Of a stretch of DNA of 64,000 nucleotides, positions 9,432 through 19,387 are shown in pieces. The stretch spans positions 1-64,000 of the forward strand of contig JAHIVH010000061.1 of assembly GCA_018816735.1 (NCBI GenBank), given 5' to 3'. Position numbers and translations under genes: made by a program. The notes under the pieces are model-generated. The model was not told the DNA's origin and did no database searches. It was given only the letters and a program-made list of their open reading frames with translations. The number at the start of each line of letters is the position of its first letter. The first letter of the stretch is position 1. The stretch comes from Pseudomonadota bacterium. Lineage in GTDB: Bacteria; Desulfobacterota; Desulfobacteria; Desulfobacterales; JAHIVH01.

Positions 9432-12356
9432 ATGCGAAATAAAATAAAAAAGAATCATCCAGAAATAACAAAAAATCATAGCCGGAAAACATACGAACTC
9501 GACCAGATTATTGTTAGAGGTGCGCGAGAGCACAATCTTAAAAATATTGATGTGGATCTTCCGAAAAAAAAACTGATCGTGATCACCGGCGTATCTGGCT
9601 CGGGCAAATCGAGCCTTGCATTTGATACATTATTTGCCGAAGGCCAGAGACGCTACGTTGAATCATTGTCCGCTTATGCCAGACAGTTTATCGGTCAGAT
9701 GGAAAAACCCAAATATGAAACTATCAGGGGGCTTTCTCCCACCATATCCATCGAACAGAAATCAGCGAGTAAAAACCCAAGATCAACCGTGGGCACCATA
9801 ACCGAAATTTATGATTATCTGAGGGTACTTTTTGCAAGGGTTGGGGTGCAATATTGTCATCAGTGCGGCAGGCAGGTCGGAAGGGGCAATGCAGAAAGCA
9901 TGGTGCACCAGATTTTAAACCTTCCGGTGTCCACGAAAATCCTGCTTTTGGCGCCAATCATTGAAAACCGAAAGGGGGAACACCGGGAGCTATTTGATCA
10001 TCTGAGGAAAGACGGTTTTGCCAGAATCCGGATAGATGGCGTGGTCCAGGAGCTGTCTGACGTGCAAAGCTTATCCAAACACAAGAAACACAATATTGAG
10101 GTTGTCGTTGACAGGCTGGTGATCAAAGCGGATTCAACATTCAAAAAACGTCTTACAGACTCGGTGGAAACAGCTCTTAAACTTGGCAAAGGCCGGATTG
10201 TTGTTCATGTGGTCGACCGGGAAGATATCCATATGAGCGAAGCGCGATCCTGTTGCGGCATGGCATTTCCGGAACTGGCCCCTTCCCTGTTCTCCTTTAA
10301 TTCTCCTTTGGGAATGTGTCCGGATTGCAATGGAATAGGGAGCGTGCTTTTCATGGATGAGGATAAAATTATTCCGGACAAGACCCTGTCTGTTCGGGAA
10401 GGCGCCGTTATCCCCTGGCGCAATTATTTTTCAAACGAACTCTCAAGAGACGGGACCTGGGGGCTGGAACAGCTTAAGGCCATTGAAAAAAAATACAAGG
10501 TTAATTTTGACAAACCCTGGAAGGATTTGCCGACCCCGCATAAAAACATCTTTCTTTACGGTTCCAAAGGCGAGGAAATGGTGATTAACTGGAATTCCGC
10601 AAAGGTTCAGGGAAAGGTCACGACCCATTTTGAAGGGTTGCTTGTCAGCATGATGCGACGCTACATGCAGACCAAATCCGAGCATCAGAAGAAATGGTAT
10701 TCCAGATTCCTGAGTGCCCAGGAATGCATGACATGCAAGGGGAAGCGTCTCAAACCGGAAGTGCTTCATGTAAAGATCGCTGATCGGTCCATCATGGATA
10801 TTACGGGAATGACCACCGGCGAATGCTATCATTTCTTCAAATCCTTAAAACTGAAAGGCAATCACAAAATAATTGCCGGCGAACTTCTAAAGGAAATCAT
10901 TGGCAGGCTCGGATTCCTTGTGAATGTGGGACTTGACTATCTCTCCCTTGACCGGAAAGGGCCCACGCTTTCAGGAGGGGAATCCCAGAGAATCCGGCTG
11001 GCCTCCCAGGTGGGTTCCGAACTGACAGGTGTTCTCTATATTCTTGACGAACCCTCTATCGGACTTCATCAGAAAGACAACATCAAACTTCTGGAAAGCC
11101 TTTGCCACTTAAGGGATATCGGAAACACGCTTATTGTGGTGGAGCATGATGAGGAAACCATCCTTTCGGCTGACTGGGTCATTGATATGGGCCCTGGTGC
11201 CGGTCATCTGGGTGGTCAGGTTGTGGCAGCCGGTCCGCCTGAGGCCATTCGGAAGAACAGTTCTTCTCTGACAGGTCTTTATCTGTCCGGCCAAAAGCAG
11301 ATTGAAATTCCTGAAAAACGACGCCTTCCTGATGCAACCGGAAACCAATGGATTGTCATTAAAAATGCCTCTGAAAATAATCTTGCAAACATAGATGTCC
11401 ATATCCCTCTGGGGCTCATTGTCGCCATTACCGGTGTTTCCGGTGCCGGAAAATCCACGCTGACCAATCAGATCCTGTTTCCATCCCTTGCCAGAAAACT
11501 TCACGCATCAATTATGCCTTCAGGTAAGCATGACGGAATAGAAGGGCTGGATAACATCGACAAAGTAATCAACATCGATCAGAAAGCCATTGGCAGAACT
11601 CCCAGAAGTAATCCCGCAACCTATACAAAATTGTTTGACCACATCAGGGACTTGTTTGCCATGCTCCCGGAATCCCGGGAAAGAGCTTATCCAAAAGGAC
11701 GTTTTTCATTTAATGTCAAAGGGGGGCGTTGTGAGGCCTGTCAGGGTGATGGGTATATCAGGGTTGAAATGCATTTTCTGGCAGACGTGTTTGTTCCATG
11801 CGAAGTCTGCAGGGGAAAACGGTTTAACGAAGCCACACTGGAAATTTTGTTCAAAGGGCATTCCATAGCAGATGTGCTTGATCTTTCGGTCGCTCAGGCC
11901 ATAGACCTTTTTAAAAACCATCCGAAAATCAATACCATACTGGACACATTGAATCAGGTGGGTCTATCCTACATCAAACTCGGCCAATCCGCCACAACAC
12001 TTTCCGGCGGAGAAGCCCAACGGATAAAACTCGCCCGGGAATTATCCAAACGGGATACGGGAAGAACAATCTATATTCTGGATGAACCCACCACAGGCCT
12101 TCATTTTGATGACATCAATCTCCTGTTGAATGTGTTGAAAAAACTGGTTGATGCGGGAAATACGATCATTGTCATTGAACATAACCTTGATGTGATTAAA
12201 ACAGCGGACTGGATTATTGATCTAGGGCCGGATGGGGGCAAGAATGGCGGTAAAATCGTTGCCCAGGGTCCACCTGAGCGTGTTTCTGGTGTTAAAAGCA
12301 GCTATACAGGACAGTTTTTAAATTCACTCTTTAAAAAAAACAGATTGATTCTGTGA
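9432..12356 (+). CDS. uvrA: UvrABC excinuclease subunit A
   Basis: About 974 residues from ATG 9432 (an alternative in-frame ATG at 9414 adds six). The damage-recognition ATPase of nucleotide excision repair, which loads UvrB at lesions. Two ABC ATPase cores are visible: first Walker A GVSGSGKSSLAFDTLFAEGQ and signature LSGGESQRIRLASQ; second Walker A GVSGAGKSTLTNQ and signature LSGGEAQRIKLARE. Zn-binding Cys pairs occur (CHQCGRQ, CPDCNGIGS, CMTCKGKR, CEACQGDG, CEVCRGKRF). The extreme N-terminus has an extra basic, Asn-rich tail of about 25-30 residues before the usual IIVRGAREHNLKNI. It is monocistronic, with uvrB and uvrC not in the window. Confidence 0.97.
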   Translation: MRNKIKKNHPEITKNHSRKTYELDQIIVRGAREHNLKNIDVDLPKKKLIVITGVSGSGKSSLAFDTLFAEGQRRYVESLSAYARQFIGQMEKPKYETIRGLSPTISIEQKSASKNPRSTVGTITEIYDYLRVLFARVGVQYCHQCGRQVGRGNAESMVHQILNLPVSTKILLLAPIIENRKGEHRELFDHLRKDGFARIRIDGVVQELSDVQSLSKHKKHNIEVVVDRLVIKADSTFKKRLTDSVETALKLGKGRIVVHVVDREDIHMSEARSCCGMAFPELAPSLFSFNSPLGMCPDCNGIGSVLFMDEDKIIPDKTLSVREGAVIPWRNYFSNELSRDGTWGLEQLKAIEKKYKVNFDKPWKDLPTPHKNIFLYGSKGEEMVINWNSAKVQGKVTTHFEGLLVSMMRRYMQTKSEHQKKWYSRFLSAQECMTCKGKRLKPEVLHVKIADRSIMDITGMTTGECYHFFKSLKLKGNHKIIAGELLKEIIGRLGFLVNVGLDYLSLDRKGPTLSGGESQRIRLASQVGSELTGVLYILDEPSIGLHQKDNIKLLESLCHLRDIGNTLIVVEHDEETILSADWVIDMGPGAGHLGGQVVAAGPPEAIRKNSSSLTGLYLSGQKQIEIPEKRRLPDATGNQWIVIKNASENNLANIDVHIPLGLIVAITGVSGAGKSTLTNQILFPSLARKLHASIMPSGKHDGIEGLDNIDKVINIDQKAIGRTPRSNPATYTKLFDHIRDLFAMLPESRERAYPKGRFSFNVKGGRCEACQGDGYIRVEMHFLADVFVPCEVCRGKRFNEATLEILFKGHSIADVLDLSVAQAIDLFKNHPKINTILDTLNQVGLSYIKLGQSATTLSGGEAQRIKLARELSKRDTGRTIYILDEPTTGLHFDDINLLLNVLKKLVDAGNTIIVIEHNLDVIKTADWIIDLGPDGGKNGGKIVAQGPPERVSGVKSSYTGQFLNSLFKKNRLIL

Positions 12357-12503
12357 ATCTTTAACGATCACAAGATGTTGACTTGACATAAGACCGTATT
12401 CACTATAAAATCTTTGATTAAAATGATTCAAAGGTTTACAAAGGTTTAGCCACATCTCATCTATAGTCTGGCAACATAAAAACCCTTTCAACCGGAAAAA
12501 TGA

Positions 12504-14168
12504 ATGACTGACAAACCGACATATGATGAACTGCAGCAAAATATTCTTGAACTTGAGAAGCATCTCAAAGAAGTTGAAGATTTAAAAAACCAGCTTAAAG
12601 AAAGCCGGGCATTGAATCACGCCCTTTTTTATCGCATCAGGGACTGTGTATTTATTTGTGATCCGTCAGGGAATTTTCTGGATGCCAATCAGGCAGCTTT
12701 GGATCTTCTGGAATATCAGAGACAGGAAATAAAAAATTTGAATTTTGCAACCCTTGTAAATCCTGAAGATCTGCCTTTTGTTTACGAGCGGACAATAGAT
12801 ACCCTTGAAAAAGGATATCAGCCAGAGCTGGTCGAGCTTGAACTGAAAAAAAAAGGAGGGGGCAAAGTGACTGTCGAATCGGTCAGCTCCGTTATTTATA
12901 AAGACGACAAACCCGCTGGGATGCTTGGTATTGCGCGCGATATCAGCACCCGGAAAAAAAATGAAATCGCGCTTCATGAAAGTGAGGAAAGGCATCGACT
13001 CATCACAGAATATGCCACAGACATCATCTGGGTCAGAGAAACCGATGAAGATTACCGGGTTGGCCCAATAACGTTTATCAGTCCTTCTGTTGAACGGTTG
13101 AGAGGGTTTACGGTGGAAGAGGCCATCGCGCTGCCACTGGACAAAAGCATGCCCAGGGAATCGTTAGAAATTGCTGCAAAAGCATTGTATGAGGAACTTG
13201 CAAGGAATTATCACGAAAAGACAGACCTGAACCGGAGCCGTACCATTGAAGTTGAATTGTTCTGCAAGGATGGCACGCTGAAATGGTTTGAAATCACTAT
13301 TCGCATCATCCGCAACACCAAAGGAAAACCCCTTCATATCCTGGGCATATCAAGAGACATATCTGAAAGGAGAAACCTGCAGAAACAGGCGCTCGAATCT
13401 GCCAAAATGGCTGCTCTGGGCGGATTGGTCGCAGGTGTGGCCCATGAGATAAGCACGCCGATCGGGGTGAGTATCACCGCATCGACCTATATGAATGACC
13501 TGGTTGAAAAACTTGACCGGATAATCACCCTGGGAGAGACAGATGGCGAAAAATCACAACATGTGATGAACATCATCAAGGATACATCCGCGATCATCCA
13601 TCGTAATCTTCAACATGCCGTTGAAATCATATCCAGTTTCAAACAGGTGGCTGTTGATCAGTCAAATGAGGGATGGCGTCCGATTAACCTTAAAAATACC
13701 CTGGAAGAAATTCTTGTCAATCTCGAACCGAGGCTGAAGCAGACCAGACACAAAATCTCCGTTAACTGCAGTGAAAAACATATCATCCACTCATCACCCA
13801 GCGCCTTCTTTCAGATTATCACAAACCTGATTATGAATTCCCTGATTCATGGTTTTGAAACCATTGAAACCGGCAATATTCTGATTGACATATCGGATAA
13901 GGGGAGTCATCTGCTGTTTTTATTCAGCGACGATGGGTGTGGCATGGAAAGTCATGTTCTGGAACGTATTTTTGATCCTTTTTTTACGACAAAGCGGGGA
14001 CAGGGTGGGACCGGTCTGGGACTCCATATTGTTTATAACCTGGTCACCCAGACCCTTGGCGGCACGATCAGATGTCAGAGCAAACCAGGCAAGGGTGCTG
14101 ATTTCTATATCACGATTCCTTTACATGATAAAACAGAGGTCCAGGATGAACCGATTTTCCATCAATGA
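12504..14168 (+). CDS. PAS-PAS sensor histidine kinase
   Basis: A 554-residue soluble kinase. It opens with the MTDKPTYDELQQNILELEK coiled-coil signature seen in many Desulfobacterales PAS kinases. Two PAS domains follow (about 40-150 and 160-285, each closing with a GIxRDIS motif). The phospho-acceptor region is AGVAHEISTPIGVSI (about residues 310-325), a variant of the HEINNPIG type. The ATPase domain carries N box NLIMNSLIHGFE, DDGCGM and GTGLGLHIV. There is no receiver, so a separate response regulator must exist; none is adjacent. The 3' end overlaps by 7 bp the convergent lipoprotein gene of the TonB operon. Confidence 0.9.
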   Translation: MTDKPTYDELQQNILELEKHLKEVEDLKNQLKESRALNHALFYRIRDCVFICDPSGNFLDANQAALDLLEYQRQEIKNLNFATLVNPEDLPFVYERTIDTLEKGYQPELVELELKKKGGGKVTVESVSSVIYKDDKPAGMLGIARDISTRKKNEIALHESEERHRLITEYATDIIWVRETDEDYRVGPITFISPSVERLRGFTVEEAIALPLDKSMPRESLEIAAKALYEELARNYHEKTDLNRSRTIEVELFCKDGTLKWFEITIRIIRNTKGKPLHILGISRDISERRNLQKQALESAKMAALGGLVAGVAHEISTPIGVSITASTYMNDLVEKLDRIITLGETDGEKSQHVMNIIKDTSAIIHRNLQHAVEIISSFKQVAVDQSNEGWRPINLKNTLEEILVNLEPRLKQTRHKISVNCSEKHIIHSSPSAFFQIITNLIMNSLIHGFETIETGNILIDISDKGSHLLFLFSDDGCGMESHVLERIFDPFFTTKRGQGGTGLGLHIVYNLVTQTLGGTIRCQSKPGKGADFYITIPLHDKTEVQDEPIFHQ

Positions 14169-15064
14169 TCAGAAAGAATAAACGTAAAGTGGAAAAAATC
14201 GAGGCCAAACCGGTCTTCTTCTCTGCCACTTGAATCAATTTTTTTATCTCTGACGACCAGAAATATGTCATATTCGCCAAATTGGACAGGATCGTCACCG
14301 TCCTCCCCCTGAGTGGAAAACACAACAGATTCCCTGTATTCCGCTGCTGTGGCATTTTCACCGAGCAATTGTTCAATGTCTTTTTTTTCCGAATTGATGT
14401 AAAGTTCGCCTTCACCCCATCTGGCGGCAGATACAGACCACTGGTAAATCAGTTTGTCGTTGAACTCACCCATATCCTGCATATTTGCCGTCAGTGCAAA
14501 ATTGTCAGGGATAGAATCTCCGGCAAGTGTCAGGATTCGGTTCTCATTCCGTGTAATGGTTATTGTTTCCGTACCGTATTTTGCCGTGACAGCGCGTATT
14601 ACCGGATTCATGCCCGCCGGCATTTCTGTCATACGAAGGGTTTTTATTCCCCTCAACGTCGTGCCGTTTACGACAACTTTCGCCATCACAGGTATGTCAA
14701 TCCATGTTCGATCCCCCATCAATTCATTTATGCTGTCTTGAGGAATAGTGTCCCAGATCGTTTCATCCAGTGTAAACGTCTGATTATAGGGCGCCCTCCC
14801 CAATGCCACCGAATAATTGCTGGTATCATTCAAATCCGCTCCCAGAATCCATTCAACCTCATTGGTCATATTCTGGTCAACCGACTGGCCAGCCACAAGG
14901 AGGTTTAAGGAAAATGCGTCTCCGTTTCTGATTTCAGGATTGGTAATTTTCAATGCCAGTATTTTTGGCTGTTTGGCGATATAGCCGGGGGTCATATCAC
15001 TTTCCCCGCAGGATACGGCCAGGATGAATACAATGGCTGACACTATAAATTTAACAGTATTCAT
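14162..15064 (-). CDS. Predicted lipoprotein of the TonB/receptor operon
   Basis: About 300 residues from ATG 15064 (a start at 15076 is also possible). The N-terminus is a lipoprotein signal: KFIVSAIVFILAVSC, with the Cys followed by GESD, so outer-membrane sorting is likely. The mature region looks like two or more beta-sandwich (Ig-like) segments (ALKITNPEIRNGDAFSLNLL, IPVMAKVVVNGTTLRGIKTL, LIYQWSVSAARWGEGELYI). No family is recognised. It is the last gene of the exbD-tonB-exbB-receptor operon, 42 bp after the receptor gene, so it probably serves as a surface or periplasmic partner of that receptor. The function is inferred from position only. Confidence 0.7.
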   Translation of the reverse strand: MNTVKFIVSAIVFILAVSCGESDMTPGYIAKQPKILALKITNPEIRNGDAFSLNLLVAGQSVDQNMTNEVEWILGADLNDTSNYSVALGRAPYNQTFTLDETIWDTIPQDSINELMGDRTWIDIPVMAKVVVNGTTLRGIKTLRMTEMPAGMNPVIRAVTAKYGTETITITRNENRILTLAGDSIPDNFALTANMQDMGEFNDKLIYQWSVSAARWGEGELYINSEKKDIEQLLGENATAAEYRESVVFSTQGEDGDDPVQFGEYDIFLVVRDKKIDSSGREEDRFGLDFFHFTFILSDH

Positions 15065-15105
15065 GGTATGTCTCATGCACCAATTAATATGTCTTTAAAA
15101 TAAAA

Positions 15106-17406
15106 TTAAAAAATGATTTTCATGCCCAGAAAAATAAACGGGATTACCGATTCAAGCGATTCTTGGTTTTCACTTTCCGTGTAATCCGCATTGTAGTCTT
15201 TATCAATGTAGATCTTCTGGCGAAGCACATTTCTGACATCAAGATACGCGCTTAGCACATATGTATCAAATATCCACATTTTGTCGATTCTCACGTCAAG
15301 CTGATGGTGCCCTTTAAGCCGTTTGTTGTTCACAGGGCCGGTATAAAGAGGGATATACTCATCATTATCCACATCATAAACTGTTTCAACATTCAAAAGA
15401 TCCGTATAAGGCGTTCCCGATGCATAGGTATACTTCGCACCAATTGTCCAGTTTCTGTTTAGCTTATAGCTTGCTACCGCCCTGAGATTATTGGGAATAT
15501 CGATACTGTAATACCGTTCGCCATCATCTGCGTCTGTCCGTCTGGAAACAGACCAGGAATAGGATATCCATCCGAAAAAGCGGTCTGTCTGACGGTGGTT
15601 TAAAAATATTTCCGCACCATAAATTCTCCCCTGGCCTTCATTGTCATATATGGTAGGATCGTTTTCATCGATTCTCACCACCATGTCATACAATCTTTTG
15701 TAGTAGCCCTGAACATCAAGAGAGATGGCATCCGTGAATGTGTATTCAAGCCCGCAAACCGTGTGCACAGAGCGCTCGGGCTTGAGTTTTTCCGTCCCCC
15801 AGGGTTCGGTGCATTCATCCAGGGGCGGCGTTTTTGAATACAACCCCAATGCACCTTTAAGCGTCAGGGACTCGGACCAGGCATATTTTGCGAGCAGTCT
15901 TGGATCGATATACCCATGCTCCGTATGGCCGTCGTAGAGGGCATGGACACCCGGGATCACCATCCACGGTCCCATGGTCACCTGATCCATGATATAAAAA
16001 CTGGGCGTAAACAAGCGGCCGTCATTATCTGCGTTTATTTCATTTTCATATGAATTGTGATAGGCTTCACCTTCCTTGCCGCGGGACCACAAAGACGAAT
16101 TCAACCGGATTCTATCGAGTTTCAATCGACCGCCAAACCGGATTTTCTGGTTGTCCGTCATATCAAAATCAATCTTTTCACTAAAGTTGAGCGGATCCTG
16201 TTTCAAAACAAAATACGCCCGGGTTCCGGCATCGATATCCAGACGATCAAATCCGATCATGGGAGAAAAGACAGAAGACCATTTCCCTCTTTTAAAATAC
16301 CATTCTGCCATAAACATGGAAAAGGTCAGATCCTGAGAAATGCGGTTGGATATTCTTGAAGACACATCTTCATCGGAAATAATGACTTCCGAGTTTTCAA
16401 AGGCACTGATGACGACAAGCTTGAAGGTGTTCTTTTTTGAGAAGGCATGGGAGAAAATAAAAGAAGCATCCGAGTATTTGGGATATTCCAGAAATTTGAC
16501 TTCATCTTTCAGGTCTTCTTCTATGTCCATTGCAATTCGGGTATATATATCTATAAACCCTCTTTTGAAGGAAAAAGCCGCCGAACTTTTTTCCGAGACC
16601 GGTCCCTCGATCATGATGGATGAAGACAGCAAACTCACGTTCACATAACCGCCAAACCGGTCTGTCCTTGGCTCCTTTAATTTCAGGGCAACCACACCGC
16701 CAATGGTCTCTCCATACTCCGGACTGAAACCACCGGCATCATAATCAATTGATTCAACCAGTTCCGGTTCGATAACACTTTCAAGGCCGCCAAAATGATA
16801 CATCAGGGGAATTTCATGATCATCGATGAAAAAAGAACTGTCATCCGAAGAGGACCCCCTGATCACGAGTCCGCTGCCATACCCCCCAAAAGCGGATACA
16901 GAGGCCACTCCCGGCATATTGGACACCACATTCAGGACATCCCGGTTACTCCCCGGCGTCATGGATGCTTCTTCAATACTGATGGTTTGGGAGGAGACAG
17001 CTGTTCTCTTTTTTTTACTTCTGACAACAATCTTGTAAGGGTTTACGATCAAGGGTGTCAGCCTGAACGTATAAGGCCCGGTTGATTGATCGGCAGCGGG
17101 CTTGACGGTCTCCTCAAACTTGTCGTAACCCGGCAGCGGAATAATGATTGTATAGGTACCGGGTCTGACGTCAAGAGAGAACCATCCGTTTTTATCGGTA
17201 TTGGCCTGCTGGTTGGTTTCCTTGATATAAATCGTGACACCGTCAAGAATTTTTTTTGTGCCTTTTTCAAGAACCGTACCGCTCAAGTTGACAACAGCTT
17301 GCGATGGCAGGTGCTCGGAAGATATGCCGTGGCCAGTACCGGTGATGTCTTCAGCCCATGACATTGTCGTAAAAAAAATCAAGCCGACGATAATGGATAT
17401 TCTCAT
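15106..17406 (-). CDS. TonB-dependent outer-membrane receptor with N-terminal CarboxypepD-like domain
   Basis: 766 residues. A signal peptide (ISIIVGLIFFTTMSWAEDI) is followed by a carboxypeptidase-regulatory-like beta-sandwich at about 37-110 (VVNLSGTVLEKGTKKILDGV, FSLDVRPGTYTIIIPLPGY). The plug is at about 130-250 (SNRDVLNVVSNMPGVAS, GLVIRGSSSDDSSFFIDDHE, GFSPEYGETIGGVVALKLKE). A 22-strand barrel ends in the terminal strand FLGMKIIF. It imports an unidentified large or scarce substrate, energised by TonB. The sandwich extension is common in Bacteroidetes-style receptors and less usual in proteobacteria. It is encoded directly after its own exbD, tonB and exbB genes. Confidence 0.92.
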   Translation of the reverse strand: MRISIIVGLIFFTTMSWAEDITGTGHGISSEHLPSQAVVNLSGTVLEKGTKKILDGVTIYIKETNQQANTDKNGWFSLDVRPGTYTIIIPLPGYDKFEETVKPAADQSTGPYTFRLTPLIVNPYKIVVRSKKKRTAVSSQTISIEEASMTPGSNRDVLNVVSNMPGVASVSAFGGYGSGLVIRGSSSDDSSFFIDDHEIPLMYHFGGLESVIEPELVESIDYDAGGFSPEYGETIGGVVALKLKEPRTDRFGGYVNVSLLSSSIMIEGPVSEKSSAAFSFKRGFIDIYTRIAMDIEEDLKDEVKFLEYPKYSDASFIFSHAFSKKNTFKLVVISAFENSEVIISDEDVSSRISNRISQDLTFSMFMAEWYFKRGKWSSVFSPMIGFDRLDIDAGTRAYFVLKQDPLNFSEKIDFDMTDNQKIRFGGRLKLDRIRLNSSLWSRGKEGEAYHNSYENEINADNDGRLFTPSFYIMDQVTMGPWMVIPGVHALYDGHTEHGYIDPRLLAKYAWSESLTLKGALGLYSKTPPLDECTEPWGTEKLKPERSVHTVCGLEYTFTDAISLDVQGYYKRLYDMVVRIDENDPTIYDNEGQGRIYGAEIFLNHRQTDRFFGWISYSWSVSRRTDADDGERYYSIDIPNNLRAVASYKLNRNWTIGAKYTYASGTPYTDLLNVETVYDVDNDEYIPLYTGPVNNKRLKGHHQLDVRIDKMWIFDTYVLSAYLDVRNVLRQKIYIDKDYNADYTESENQESLESVIPFIFLGMKIIF

Positions 17407-17419
17407 GTTTTGTCTGTCT

Positions 17420-18031
17420 TTAAAATAAGTTGATAGAGCTGATGACTTCCATCAAGGCATTTACATGGTTAACACTTCGCTTTACATAAACTTTGCAGAT
17501 ATTGTAAAAAATAACAGCGGGAATCGCTACCGCAAGGCCTACAGCTGTTGCAACAAGTGCTTCAGATATGCCGGCCATCACGACCTGTGGCCCGCCAGTT
17601 GACAAAAGGCTCAGATCGGCAAAGGATTTAAGAATACCCAGCACAGTTCCAAGAAGACCAATAAAAGGTGCATTATTGCCCACGGAGCCTAAAAAAACGG
17701 AAAAACGCTCCCATTTTTCCTTTTCCGGATAGAGCCAGGCATCGACTTTTTTTCTGAATGCCGCTTCGTTCGGGATATTCCCTTTCAGGCCTTTCAGAAC
17801 CGCATTGGTTTCAGCCTTGTTTATTGTTTCCAGAATGGTAATGACTTCCTGTTTTGAGCCGGCATTTTCCATTTTCGCAAGAAGGGGTTCGATCCTCCCA
17901 AGAAGCCGGGTTTTAAAAAAAATGAACCGCTCCACAAAACAAGCCAACACCAGAAAGCTCAAAATAAGCAGTATGACAAGTATAATTCTCGCAGCAAAAA
18001 AAGCAAAAAGTGAAATCTGTGCGGTTATCAT
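17420..18031 (-). CDS. exbB: ExbB/TolQ-family proton-channel protein
   Basis: 203 residues with three membrane segments: about 5-27 (SLFAFFAARIILVILLILSF), about 115-135 (NNAPFIGLLGTVLGILKSF) and about 155-180 (ALVATAVGLAVAIPAVIFYN). The motif GLLGTVLGI and the ALVATAVGLAVAIPA helix are diagnostic of MotA/TolQ/ExbB proteins, which form a proton channel with ExbD and drive TonB. The length is near the lower end for the family. AGGATT precedes the ATG. It sits between tonB and the receptor gene. ExbB rather than TolQ is chosen because tonB and a receptor are adjacent. Confidence 0.93.
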   Translation of the reverse strand: MITAQISLFAFFAARIILVILLILSFLVLACFVERFIFFKTRLLGRIEPLLAKMENAGSKQEVITILETINKAETNAVLKGLKGNIPNEAAFRKKVDAWLYPEKEKWERFSVFLGSVGNNAPFIGLLGTVLGILKSFADLSLLSTGGPQVVMAGISEALVATAVGLAVAIPAVIFYNICKVYVKRSVNHVNALMEVISSINLF

Positions 18032-18040
18032 GGTTTAATC

Positions 18041-18793
18041 CTAATCCTCCAGAATAAATTTAACCGGTATATCGATCTTTGTGGCTACGGGTTGACCATT
18101 TTGAATACCCGGTTCAAATGAACTGCTTAACATGGCATCAATCGCTGCTTTTGAAAACAGCTCATGATCACTTCTTTTAATCGTCGCATCAACGACAACC
18201 CCTTTTTCATCGATGGTCACTTCGAGAAGGACTTCTCCTTCAATTTCTTCCTTTTCCAACTGTTCCGGATAGACAGGCATCACGCGCTTTTTAAAAACCG
18301 GCAGGGATGTCAGATCAAAAACCGGAATCGTCTCGTATGATCTTACCCGTTCTTTTGGCGTAACTTCTTTTTCCTGTTCTTTCATCAATGTATTGCCCAC
18401 CCGGACACCTATCCCTGAATCAGCACTTTCTGTGAGGGTTTCTTCAGTAACACCGAAAACCGGCTTGACGGTTTCAGGGTTGACGGGTTTGGCGTTTTCT
18501 TTCCGGATATGAGATACAGGCAGGGGATTTGCTTTTTTAATTTCAGCTGGTTTTACAACCGGTTTTTTTTCCGGTTCTGTCTTTATTTCAGTTTTTTTTT
18601 CTTCCGGTTTTGGTTGGGGTTCAGGAATGATTACAGGCACAAGTACTGACGGCCCGTAATGTTTTGACAAGGGTTGCCTCGCCATATGGGAAAACGTCTG
18701 GAACACCATGCCATGAACCAGCAGTGAAATACCGATACCGATATATAAAAAATCAATTTTGTGTGAGATATGTTTAACCGTTACCGGGTTCAT
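18041..18793 (-). CDS. tonB: TonB energy-transducing protein
   Basis: About 250 residues. The ATG at 18793 is preferred over a TTG at 18796. One N-terminal membrane helix (about 12-32, IDFLYIGIGISLLVHGMVF) carries the SxxxH-like element (SLLVH) that contacts ExbB/ExbD. A Pro/Glu/Lys-rich periplasmic spacer follows (PEPQPKPEEKKTEIKTEPEK). The C-terminal domain has the YP motif (PVYPEQLEKEEIEGEVLLEV) and a closing IDIPVKFIL strand. The gene overlaps the end of exbD by about 20 bp, so the two are translationally coupled. Confidence 0.93.
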   Translation of the reverse strand: MNPVTVKHISHKIDFLYIGIGISLLVHGMVFQTFSHMARQPLSKHYGPSVLVPVIIPEPQPKPEEKKTEIKTEPEKKPVVKPAEIKKANPLPVSHIRKENAKPVNPETVKPVFGVTEETLTESADSGIGVRVGNTLMKEQEKEVTPKERVRSYETIPVFDLTSLPVFKKRVMPVYPEQLEKEEIEGEVLLEVTIDEKGVVVDATIKRSDHELFSKAAIDAMLSSSFEPGIQNGQPVATKIDIPVKFILED

Positions 18794-19196
18794 CAATCAA
18801 TTCCACATTAATGGCGAACTTTAAAATACCGGCTTTCCGGATCAGATCAATGAGACCCACAACTTTTTCATGATAGACTTTTTTATCTGCACTGATAATG
18901 ACCTGAATATCGGGATTTTCTTTTTTCTTTTCCCTTAAAAATACGCCAACTAGTTTAAATGATGGTATTTTTTTTCCTGAAATATAGTATTCACCTTCTT
19001 TGGAGATCATCACGGAAACCGTTTCCGTATGCAGTGCCTCCCCTGTGGCTGCACGGGGAAGTTCAACCTTTATGGCCGTAAAATCGACAAAGGTCGACAC
19101 CAGCATGAAAATAATCAGGAGAACAAGCATGATATCCACAAGGGGGGTGACATTAATACCTGATATAATTTCATTATCATCATTGGGTTGATGCAT
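18774..19196 (-). CDS. exbD: ExbD/TolR-family protein
   Basis: About 140 residues from ATG 19196, which has AAGGTGAT upstream; a longer reading from 19259 would add an unlikely hydrophobic leader. The N-terminus EIISGINVTPLVDIMLVLLI contains the family's conserved Asp in the single membrane helix (the proton-conducting residue). The periplasmic domain includes ELPRAATGE, YYISGKKIP and VIISADKKVYHEKVV, typical of ExbD. First gene of the five-gene TonB operon. Confidence 0.93.
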   Translation of the reverse strand: MHQPNDDNEIISGINVTPLVDIMLVLLIIFMLVSTFVDFTAIKVELPRAATGEALHTETVSVMISKEGEYYISGKKIPSFKLVGVFLREKKKENPDIQVIISADKKVYHEKVVGLIDLIRKAGILKFAINVELIDEPGNG

Positions 19197-19387
19197 GAAG
19201 ATCACCTTATCATTACCTGTAAATATAAAAAGGAAAAACCATAACAAATTTTTAAACACAGCGCAAAACAGATTATCGAATTTATTATTCGCCGATCCTG
19301 AACAAAAGCCTTGATGCAGAATCCGTTTTCTTGGTATGTGATCCCTTAAAAAAGATATAGTGAGATACAGTTTAAAGGAATTATCAA

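Noticed and set aside
14282..14908. 208-codon plus-strand frame opposite the TonB-operon lipoprotein
   Set aside because: It lies wholly within a gene with a clear lipobox and operon position; its own sequence matches nothing and has no ribosome site.
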